Assembly: GCA_013813345.1 (NCBI GenBank)
Contig: JACCRW010000092.1
Location: 1 to 5,333, forward strand
Direction: 5' to 3'
Length of the DNA: 5,333 bases
Source of the DNA: Actinomycetota bacterium
Lineage (GTDB): Bacteria > Actinomycetota > Thermoleophilia > Gaiellales > Gaiellaceae
The notes under the pieces were generated by a model. The model had not been told where the DNA came from, ran no database searches, and was given only the letters and a program-made list of their open reading frames with translations. Both the position numbers and the translations under genes were made by a program. Shown here piece after piece: positions 1-5,102 of this stretch; the stretch's first letter is position 1, and each line of letters opens with the position of its first letter.

Positions 1-215
1 AGCTGCGCGGCGAGCGTCTTGTTGTGCGCGATCACGAGTGCCGGCCGCTGGATCTGCTCGATGATCCAGGCCATCGTCGCCGTCTTCCCCGTGCCGGTCG
101 CGCCGAGCAGGGTCTGGTACCGGCTCCCCTCCCGGATCGAGCGCGAGAGCTCCTCGATCGCCGTCGGCTGGTCGCCGGTCGGGAGATATGCCGCCGCTGT
201 CTTCAGCTCCGCCAT
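1..215 (-). CDS. uvrB: UvrABC system protein B, N-terminal fragment (5' end of gene)
   Basis: UvrB is the DNA-damage-verifying helicase-like subunit of the UvrABC nucleotide excision repair complex, which receives lesions from UvrA and recruits UvrC. Only the first 71 codons are inside the window; the gene continues past position 1. The fragment shows the family's N-terminal hallmarks in order: PTGDQPTAI (residues 12-20), a Walker A loop GATGTGKT (38-45), and QRPALVIAHNKTLAAQ (56-71), the conserved segment just after the P-loop. The chosen ATG (213-215 on the complement) gives a normal-length N-terminus. A GGAGGG lies directly against the ATG, too close for ideal Shine-Dalgarno spacing. A LexA-like box sits 17 nt upstream of the start, so SOS induction is likely. 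Identification rests on these motifs and is secure; there is no sign of truncation other than the window edge. Confidence 0.96.
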   Translation of the reverse strand, partial: MAELKTAAAYLPTGDQPTAIEELSRSIREGSRYQTLLGATGTGKTATMAWIIEQIQRPALVIAHNKTLAAQ

Positions 216-221
216 CCCTCC

Positions 222-227
222 AGGATA
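222..227 (-). promoter_or_regulatory. Possible -10 element of uvrB
   Basis: On the minus strand TATCCT (a TANNNT hexamer) ends 6 nt before the uvrB ATG, which would place transcription initiation at or next to the start codon. No convincing -35 hexamer is found 16-18 nt upstream; the LexA-like box occupies that spacer. The call depends on a short degenerate motif and its position, so it is tentative. Confidence 0.35.
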
Positions 228-232
228 CCGAG

Positions 233-246
233 CGAACACCTGTTCC
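233..246. promoter_or_regulatory. LexA (SOS) operator-like palindrome upstream of uvrB
   Basis: The 14-mer CGAACACCTGTTCC has the GAAC-N4-GTTC core of Gram-positive and actinobacterial LexA operators. Against the Bacillus-type consensus CGAACRNRYGTTYC it matches all but one position. It lies 17 nt upstream of the uvrB ATG and immediately upstream of a possible minus-strand -10 hexamer, where bound LexA would block RNA polymerase. uvrB is a classical SOS gene in many bacteria, so site and context agree. Because the site is symmetric and lies 28 nt before the divergent GTG at 275, it could also affect that gene. LexA binding itself is inferred. Confidence 0.8.
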
Positions 247-274
247 TTGGCATGCGTAACGACGGCTGCGGCTG

Positions 275-904
275 GTGAGAATCTTTGTCGTGTCCGAAGG
301 AGTGTGGAAGCGTCCGCTCGTCCCGATCGTCGGGTTGGTGATCGCGCTGACGACCGTGATCGGAGTCGGCGCTGGTTGCATCGTGGGCGAGGGCGGCGAG
401 AGCCGACTCGTCCGGCCGCACGGGAACAGCTCCCTGGCCGAGGCGCGCGCGTTCGGGGGCTTCCCTCTCTACTTCGCCGGTCCGTCGGCGAGCAGGTTGC
501 GACTCGAAGCAGTGCAGCGCACCGACCGAACCTCGCCCGCGCCCCACACCGAATTCGCCCTCATCTACGGCGCCTGCCGTTCCGTCGGCGGCGGTGGCTG
601 CAGCCCGCCGCTCGTGATCCTGCTCTGGCCTGCCTGCTACCGCTACGAGCAGCGCTACTCGATCCCGGCTCGCGAACGAGTGCGCGTGCGAGGCGTTCCC
701 GGCCGACTCTCACCCACGTTTCGCCGCCTCGAGCTCTACCCGGCCGGGACGACGATCGTGATCAACGGCGGCGGACTTGCGAGCACGGCCGAGCTACTCG
801 CCGTCGCCCGCGCGCTTCGCGGCCTCAACACCCGGCTGGGCGCCTCTGCGCTCCTGCCGGCCCGACCTGACCACGCCGACAGGACGATCAAATGCCGACG
901 CTGA
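275..904 (+). CDS. Putative exported/membrane-anchored protein of unknown function
   Basis: I do not recognise a named family. With the GTG start at 275 the product is 209 residues: a basic N-terminus, a hydrophobic stretch (about residues 15-35, IVGLVIALTTVIGVGAGC) that could be a signal anchor or lipoprotein signal, then a compact soluble region. C35 follows GAG, an imperfect lipobox because a Leu/Val/Ile is expected three residues before the Cys. The core contains FPLYFAGP (63-70), an aromatic/Gly-rich middle with three cysteines (C101, C109, C121) around CSPPLVILLWPAC, a basic RVRVRGVPGR segment and TTIVINGG (159-166). I have an impression of similar small secreted proteins with FPLYW and GCxPPLxxxxWPxC patterns in soil actinobacteria, but cannot name them. 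The start is uncertain: GTG at 302 has GAAGGA directly before it and gives a more typical short signal peptide (MWKRPLVPIVG). The gene diverges from uvrB and ends 9 nt before the DUF1360 gene. Confidence 0.72.
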   Translation: MRIFVVSEGVWKRPLVPIVGLVIALTTVIGVGAGCIVGEGGESRLVRPHGNSSLAEARAFGGFPLYFAGPSASRLRLEAVQRTDRTSPAPHTEFALIYGACRSVGGGGCSPPLVILLWPACYRYEQRYSIPARERVRVRGVPGRLSPTFRRLELYPAGTTIVINGGGLASTAELLAVARALRGLNTRLGASALLPARPDHADRTIKCRR

Positions 905-913
905 GGCCCGAGG

Positions 914-1432
914 TTGAGTTCGGCGGAGCCGGGTAGATCGTTCCCCGTGGCGACCGCGACCCAGGCTCCTCCCTACAAGTCCTACGCCTCGCTCGTCGGG
1001 ATCTTCGGCGCCGGGATGACCGGTGTCGCCGCGCTCGCGACGGTTCTCGGCCGCAGGCCCGAACGGCTCGGCGCGCTCGACCTCGCGGTGCTCGCGGCGG
1101 CGACCTTCAAGGCGGCTCGCACGATCACCGACGACGAGGTGACGAGCTTCCTGCGCGACCCGTTCGTCAAGGGGGAGGCACACGCGGGCGACGAGAAACC
1201 GGTCGAGGACGGCGGGCCGCGTCAGGCGATTGGCGAGTTGGTCACCTGCTCGCGCTGCATCGGAATGTGGGCTGCTGCCGGCGTCGTCTCGATCCACACG
1301 CTGGCCCCGAGTACCGGGCGGCTGCTGACGTGGTCGCTCGCCGCTTCGGGCGCCAACGACTTCCTGCAAGCGGGCTTCGCCGCTCTGACGAGCAAGGCGA
1401 ACGAGCTCGAGCAGCGTACGGGCGACGGCTAG
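914..1432 (+). CDS. DUF1360 family membrane protein
   Basis: A 172-residue protein matching the DUF1360 family as I remember it (Bacillus YjcA-type; function unknown). Supporting motifs are the ARTITDDEVTSFLRDPFVK block (68-86), typical of the loop after the second membrane helix, and GELVTCSRCIGMWAA (107-121), the conserved CxxCxGxW-type signature. Hydrophobic segments lie at about 26-45, 54-70, 114-130 and 137-152, so it is probably an integral membrane protein with a cytoplasmic charged loop between helices 2 and 3. The two closely spaced cysteines C112 and C115 could bind metal or be redox active; this is not established. The start chosen is TTG 914, preceded by GAGG with 7-nt spacing. 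GTG 947 (MATATQAPPYK) is a plausible alternative that removes only 11 poorly conserved residues. It begins 9 nt after the upstream gene, suggesting co-transcription. Confidence 0.88.
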   Translation: MSSAEPGRSFPVATATQAPPYKSYASLVGIFGAGMTGVAALATVLGRRPERLGALDLAVLAAATFKAARTITDDEVTSFLRDPFVKGEAHAGDEKPVEDGGPRQAIGELVTCSRCIGMWAAAGVVSIHTLAPSTGRLLTWSLAASGANDFLQAGFAALTSKANELEQRTGDG

Positions 1433-1471
1433 GGCCCGCCGCTCCTTCACCTCTCCGTCACAGCTCCCGAC

Positions 1472-1477
1472 TACGAT
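1472..1477 (+). promoter_or_regulatory. Possible -10 element for the DMFase-like gene (leaderless start)
   Basis: TACGAT lies 8 nt before the ATG at 1486, in the 53-nt gap after the DUF1360 gene. A start point about 7 nt past the hexamer would give a transcript with a 0-2 nt leader. This fits the lack of any purine-rich Shine-Dalgarno before this ATG. The best -35-like hexamer, TTCACC at 1446-1451, is 20 nt away, which is too far for confidence. No terminator hairpin is visible in the gap. Confidence 0.4.
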
Positions 1478-1485
1478 CACGGCCG

Positions 1486-3360
1486 ATGCGCCGACTTGCC
1501 CTCGCCGTGCTCGCACTCGCCTGCGCGCCAACCGCCGCTGCCGCAGACCTCACGGTCGTGCCCCGCGATTTCTCCCCGGACGAGGTACGGCTGCGGATCC
1601 AGGCGGCGCTGCCGACGTCCGAGCGCGTTGGCCTCCAGCTCGCCACCGAGCAGGGGAGGCCGCTCGGCTGGATCGTCGAGCCGCAGCGCCGCCGGTTCCT
1701 GACGCTCCGCTGGAACGGCAACCTCGTCGGCGCGCGCGTCCCAGACGGCAGCTACCGCGTCCGGCTCGTCGCCGGGGCACGCGAGCTTGCCTCCTCCCCG
1801 CTCCGAATCGATCGAATCGCGCCGCGAGCGACCGACTTCGACGTCCACACACGCAGCCGCACGCCGTTCGCGGGCGACAGTGACCGCCTGACCACGATCT
1901 CACCGAACGGCGACGGGCTGCGCGACGTCGCCAGGATCCGCTTCACGCTGAGCGAGCGGGCGCGCATTCGCTTCGAGGTGACGCGGACGGTCAGCGCCCC
2001 TCAGACGATCCATGAGCTGACAGCGAACCTACGGCCGGGTCGGAACACGTTCACCTGGCACCCGCCGAAGGCGATCGGCGCCCGTACGTACCTCGTCCGG
2101 ATCACGACCGTCGACGGAGCGGGCAACAGTCGCACGTACGGGGCCGACGACGCCCGCGAGGGCCGCCGGCTCAGATCGGCAGTCGTGCGCGTCCTCGGCG
2201 TCGACGCGGGCTTCACGGGCGAGAGCTACGTCGCCTCGAGCGCAGCACGGCTTGCGATCGAGACCGACGCGAAGACGCTGACGCTGCAGACGTTCCGGGC
2301 CGGGCCGGAGGACACGCCGACGCACAGCGACACGCTGATGAACGGCGTCGCGGTGAATGCACCGGTCACGATCCCCTGGAGCGCTCGGCACCGGCGCGCG
2401 ACTCTCAACTACGCCGTCGGCCCGTGGCCCACGGGCGTCTACTTCGTCAAGCTGACAGCCGACGACGGCCGGATCGGCTACGCCCCGTTCGTCGTCCGGC
2501 CCACGGTTCTCGGCGCCACGAGCCGCGTCGCCGTCGTGCTGCCGACCAACACCTGGCAGGCGTACAACTTTCGGGACGCGGACGGAAACGGCTGGGGCGA
2601 CACCTGGTACGCGAAGGGCGCCCAGAGCACGGCCGCTCTCGGGCGCGCGTATATCCGCAGGGGCGTGCCGCCGCAGTGGCGCAAGTACGACGTCGGCTTC
2701 CTCCGCTGGCTGCACCTGACCGGCAAGCAACCCGAGCTCCTGACCGAGTCCGACCTCGAGACGATCCGAACCGCCGAGGAGCTGATCCGGCTCTACGACG
2801 TCGTCATCTTCCCCGGCCACACCGAGTACGCGACCAGGCACGAGTTCGACCTGATCCGGAACTACCGCGACCTCGGCGGGAACCTCGCCTTCCTCTCGGC
2901 CAACAACTTCTTCTGGGAGGTCCGCCGCGAGGGGCGCGTGCTCCGGCGGACGCGGCTCTGGCGCGACCAAGGCCGGCCGGAGTCGGCCGTGCTCGGCGTC
3001 CAGTACCGCGCCAACGACGACGGCAAGATCCAGAGGCCGTTCGTCGTGCGCGCGGCCGGGACAGCGCCGTGGTTCTACGAGGGCACCGGCCTCGGCGACG
3101 GCTCCAGCTTCGGCCAGGAGCTCGGCGGCTACGGAATCGAGATCGACGCCACCACGTCCTTCTCACCGCCTGGAACGATCGTCCTCGCCGAGGTGCCCGA
3201 CCTCTACGGCCCCGGCCTGACCGCGCAGATGACCTACTACGAGACGCCGCAGGGAGCGAAGGTCTTCGCAGCCGGCACGATCGACTTCGGCGGCACGGCG
3301 AGACTGCCGTCCGTGCACCGCCTGCTCGAGAACCTGTGGACGCGCCTGAGCCGACCGTAG
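1486..3360 (+). CDS. Secreted Ig-like domain protein with N,N-dimethylformamidase beta-subunit-like C-terminal domain
   Basis: The 624-residue product begins with a signal peptide (MRRLALAVLALAC, Ala-rich cleavage region near residue 20). Beta-rich Ig-like modules follow: about 22-110 (DGSYRVRLVAG at 87-97), about 134-215 with the FlgD/CHU_C-type TTISPNGDGLRD (136-147) and YLVRITTVDGAGN, and about 237-337 with TGVYFVKLTADDGR. The C-terminal half (about 345-620) resembles the C-terminal domain of N,N-dimethylformamidase large subunits: VAVVLPTNTWQAYNFRDADG (347-366), VIFPGHTEYAT (440-450), GGNLAFLSANNFFWEVR (464-480), and a late segment ending in FAAGTIDFGG. In true DMFase a mononuclear iron is held by two Tyr and one Glu; E447 of GHTEY is my candidate for the Glu, and the Tyr ligands are not assigned. 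An export signal and Ig modules imply an extracellular role, so amidase activity on dimethylformamide is unproven. ATG 1486 is chosen over an upstream in-frame ATG because it exposes the signal peptide and avoids DUF1360 overlap. The end overlaps the GNAT start. Confidence 0.87.
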   Translation: MRRLALAVLALACAPTAAAADLTVVPRDFSPDEVRLRIQAALPTSERVGLQLATEQGRPLGWIVEPQRRRFLTLRWNGNLVGARVPDGSYRVRLVAGARELASSPLRIDRIAPRATDFDVHTRSRTPFAGDSDRLTTISPNGDGLRDVARIRFTLSERARIRFEVTRTVSAPQTIHELTANLRPGRNTFTWHPPKAIGARTYLVRITTVDGAGNSRTYGADDAREGRRLRSAVVRVLGVDAGFTGESYVASSAARLAIETDAKTLTLQTFRAGPEDTPTHSDTLMNGVAVNAPVTIPWSARHRRATLNYAVGPWPTGVYFVKLTADDGRIGYAPFVVRPTVLGATSRVAVVLPTNTWQAYNFRDADGNGWGDTWYAKGAQSTAALGRAYIRRGVPPQWRKYDVGFLRWLHLTGKQPELLTESDLETIRTAEELIRLYDVVIFPGHTEYATRHEFDLIRNYRDLGGNLAFLSANNFFWEVRREGRVLRRTRLWRDQGRPESAVLGVQYRANDDGKIQRPFVVRAAGTAPWFYEGTGLGDGSSFGQELGGYGIEIDATTSFSPPGTIVLAEVPDLYGPGLTAQMTYYETPQGAKVFAAGTIDFGGTARLPSVHRLLENLWTRLSRP

Positions 3361-3839
3361 AGGCGACGCCGGCCGCGGGCGACCGCGACCTGGCTGCGTT
3401 GCGCCGGCTCTATCCGCTCTACCTCCACGACCTCTCGGCCTACACCGAGCACTACACGCTCGACGCCGACGCGAACTGGCAGCCGTCCTACCTCGAGGAC
3501 TGGCTCACCCGGCCGACGTCGCACTCGCTCCTGATCCGCGTGGAAGGGCACCCGGCCGGATTCGCGCTCGTCGCCGAGCAGCCGTTCCCGCACATGCCGC
3601 AGGACGTCGACTTCCACCTCGCAGAGTTCTTCGTCGCACGACCGTACCGACGCCGAGGGGTCGGACGGACGGCAGGGTTGGCGACGCTCCGCGCGTTCAC
3701 AGGGAGCTGGAACCTGAGCGTGATCGACCGCAACCTGCCTGCACTCGCCTTCTGGCGCGCGGTCGCCGGCGAGCTGACGGGAGGCTCCACCACCGAGGTC
3801 GTCGGCGTCGGCGACCTCTCCCTGCGTTTCGCGACGTAG
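3336..3839 (+). CDS. GNAT family N-acetyltransferase
   Basis: Predicted acetyl-CoA-dependent N-acetyltransferase of 167 residues with unknown acceptor. The N-terminal helix region (LAALRRLYPLYLHDLSAYT, 19-37) resembles the YxxDLS pattern of a GNAT subgroup. HPAGFALVA (72-80) forms the central strands. Motif A, with the acetyl-CoA pyrophosphate-binding loop, is EFFVARPYRRRGVG (97-110), and NLPALAFWRAV (133-143) is the usual motif B helix. The frame is open far upstream inside the preceding gene, so the start had to be chosen: GTG 3336 overlaps that gene by 25 nt, has a weak GAG 5 nt before it, and leaves a normal GNAT N-terminus. The next option, TTG 3399, would cut into the first helix. The overlap suggests translational coupling to the DMFase-like gene. 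The stop codon forms the first base of the adjoining inverted repeat. Confidence 0.9.
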   Translation: MDAPEPTVEATPAAGDRDLAALRRLYPLYLHDLSAYTEHYTLDADANWQPSYLEDWLTRPTSHSLLIRVEGHPAGFALVAEQPFPHMPQDVDFHLAEFFVARPYRRRGVGRTAGLATLRAFTGSWNLSVIDRNLPALAFWRAVAGELTGGSTTEVVGVGDLSLRFAT

Positions 3840-4000
3840 GAGGGCTTGGCGGAACGTCGCTCGTCGCCGGGGTGCGCTGCTCGTTCCGAGGCAAGGACGC
3901 AGGGAGTGCCGATAGCCGACGCTATCGGTGCGACTGAGGACGCCGCATCGGGGCGAGCAGCGCGGCCCGGGGGCACAACGCCTGTTCCGCCAAGCCCTCC
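3839..4000. repeat. 162-bp imperfect palindrome with perfect 17-bp terminal inverted repeats
   Basis: The ends are exact inverted copies: GGAGGGCTTGGCGGAAC at 3839-3855 and its reverse complement at 3984-4000. Inside are further nested complementary arms (3874-3883 with 3954-3963; 3909-3916 with 3921-3928). The element fills nearly the whole gap between the convergent GNAT and aminopeptidase genes; its first base is the last base of the GNAT stop codon and it ends 2 nt before the aminopeptidase stop. No open frame here looks real and no exact target-site duplication is visible: left flank GACGTA, right flank GACTAG. Candidate explanations are a MITE/REP-like dispersed repeat, a bidirectional terminator, or a transcribed structured RNA. 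I cannot test copy number from one window. Confidence 0.85.
3874..3963 (+). other. Long hairpin forming the core of the palindrome; possible terminator or structured RNA
   Basis: Read as plus-strand RNA, 3874-3883 pairs with 3954-3963 (10 bp) and continues through 3884-3889/3948-3953, giving 16 uninterrupted pairs including two G-U. A loosely paired internal loop follows, then an 11-bp apical stem (3906-3916/3921-3931) closed by the 4-nt loop CGAC. Next to the apical stem is a tandem G-A mismatch (3904/3933 and 3905/3932) flanked by G-C pairs. There is no T-tract after the hairpin, so it is not a textbook intrinsic terminator, although high-GC actinobacteria often have U-poor ones. Pairing was worked out by hand; folding energy was not computed. 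Confidence 0.6.
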
Positions 4001-4002
4001 GA

Positions 4003-5088
4003 CTAGATCGTCCAGGCGCCGTTCTCCTGCACGAGCTCGCCGTCGAGATAGATCCGCCCGTCGCTGCGCAGGTCCTTGACGATGTCCCAGTGGACGGCGG
4101 AGACGTTCGTGCCGCCGAGATCGGGGAAGCCGGTGCCGACCGCGATGTGCACCGTGCCGTCCATCTTCTCGTCGAAGAGCGTGTTCCGCATGTGACGGGT
4201 GATTCCGGGGTTGCAGCCGATCCCGAGCTCACCGAGCGCGCGCGAGCCCTCGTCGGTGTCGAGCGTCTCGAGCAGGTACTCCTCCTCCGAGTCGGCCGAG
4301 GCATCGACGATCCGGCCGCCCTCGAAACGGAAGCGAATCCCATTGACGTGGCGACCTCCATACACACCCGGGAACTCGGAGAACGAGATCGTTCCCTCGG
4401 CCGAGTCCTCGACGGGGCAGCCGAAGAACTCGCCACCGGGGATGTTGGCGCCGCCCGCGTCGACCTGCATCCGCCGGCCCGCGATGCTGAGGCGAAGGTC
4501 CGTGCCCCCGCCGACGATGCGCACCTCCTCGGCGGCGTCGAAGCGCTCGGCGTAGTGGCTCATCCGCTCCCGCTCGGCGTCCCAGTCGAGCAGGCAGGCG
4601 CCGTAGAGGAACTCCGCGAACTCCTCGGTGCTCAGGCCAGCGTCCTGCGCGAGCGCCGGCGTCGGGTACTGGCAGCCGACCCACGGAACCTCGTGCGAGA
4701 GGAGGCGTTGCTGGGCCGGCCGGTACGCGGCCTGGACCGCCTGCGTCCGCTCGACCGGCGTCGCCGAGGGGTCACGCGTGTTCTCGGGTGCCTGGACGAC
4801 GAGGAACGCGTCGACCTCGCGCATCAGGTGCTCGTAGAGCGGAGCTGGTGTCGAGAGCAGCTCGAGCGGAGCTTCCCGCACCCACGCGCGATCGGTCGGC
4901 GCGTGCCCGCCGGAGAACGTGAGCTGCGTGAGCGCGTAGGCGCCGCGGCGCGCAATTGCGCGCTGCACCTCCTCGAGCAACGGCTTCCCGAGCTGCGTCC
5001 CGAGCACGAGCACCTGCCACCCCGGCTGCACACCGAGGCAGGTGCCGACGAGCAGCTCGGCGTACTCACGGTCGCGAGGATCGGCCAT
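4003..5088 (-). CDS. M29-type aminopeptidase (AmpS/aminopeptidase T-like)
   Basis: Predicted cytoplasmic metallo-aminopeptidase of 361 residues, releasing N-terminal amino acids from peptides. The N-terminus DPRDREYAELLVGTCLGVQPGW and the metal-site blocks match family M29: ANIPGGEFFGCP (214-225, ligand E220), LGELGIGCNP (285-294, E287), GTVHIAVGTGFPDLGG (311-326, H314) and NVSAVHWD (328-335, H333 and D335). The Tyr that lies seven residues after the first His in aminopeptidase T is F321 here. The H314-H333 spacing of 19 is shorter than in the AmpT/AmpS type, so this is a compact subfamily. ATG 5088 is chosen because residues match the family from there on; the frame remains open upstream but only as low-complexity Arg-rich translation inside the transglycosylase gene. 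No Shine-Dalgarno is visible. The gene starts 11 nt after the transglycosylase stop, so co-transcription is likely. Substrate specificity is unknown. Confidence 0.93.
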   Translation of the reverse strand: MADPRDREYAELLVGTCLGVQPGWQVLVLGTQLGKPLLEEVQRAIARRGAYALTQLTFSGGHAPTDRAWVREAPLELLSTPAPLYEHLMREVDAFLVVQAPENTRDPSATPVERTQAVQAAYRPAQQRLLSHEVPWVGCQYPTPALAQDAGLSTEEFAEFLYGACLLDWDAERERMSHYAERFDAAEEVRIVGGGTDLRLSIAGRRMQVDAGGANIPGGEFFGCPVEDSAEGTISFSEFPGVYGGRHVNGIRFRFEGGRIVDASADSEEEYLLETLDTDEGSRALGELGIGCNPGITRHMRNTLFDEKMDGTVHIAVGTGFPDLGGTNVSAVHWDIVKDLRSDGRIYLDGELVQENGAWTI

Positions 5089-5096
5089 CGGCGGAG

Positions 5097-5102
5097 ACGC
5101 TA
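5097..5102 (-). promoter_or_regulatory. Possible -10 element before the aminopeptidase gene
   Basis: TAGCGT on the minus strand lies 8 nt before the ATG at 5088, the same spacing as the TACGAT before the gene at 1486, and includes the stop codon of the upstream transglycosylase gene. It could drive an internal leaderless transcript. The match is short and overlaps coding sequence, so chance is a real possibility. Confidence 0.22.

Noticed and set aside
19..870. Long plus-strand open frame spanning the uvrB start region and the unknown gene
   Set aside because: It crosses uvrB antisense and the divergent promoter and is Arg-rich out-of-frame translation after that; the frame from 275 has better codon use and protein character.
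1267..1485. In-frame N-terminal extension of the DMFase-like gene from an ATG at 1267
   Set aside because: It overlaps the DUF1360 gene in another frame, encodes Arg-rich low-complexity sequence, and would bury the clear signal peptide that begins at 1486.
2424..3335. Long upstream open frame continuous with the GNAT gene, suggesting a larger fusion protein
   Set aside because: Its translation is Arg/Pro-rich shadow of the well-supported secreted-protein gene in another frame; GNAT homology begins only after about 3336.
3894..3943. Direct copies of AGGACGC at 3894-3900 and 3937-3943 as a separate repeat unit
   Set aside because: Seven bases in GC-rich DNA is too short to stand alone; it may be an incidental part of the internal loop of the palindrome.
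3832..4006. Target-site duplication flanking the palindrome
   Set aside because: The flanks GACGTA and GACTAG share only GAC and do not form an exact abutting direct repeat, so no insertion footprint can be claimed.
3846..4079. Open frame across the palindrome
   Set aside because: It is low-complexity, runs into the aminopeptidase gene on the opposite strand, and lies in repeat sequence; no protein features.
4948..4963. Perfect 16-bp palindrome GCGCGCAATTGCGCGC inside the aminopeptidase gene
   Set aside because: It lies in the conserved reading frame and is explained by Arg/Ala-rich codons; no nearby regulatory context. Probably chance in high-GC coding DNA.
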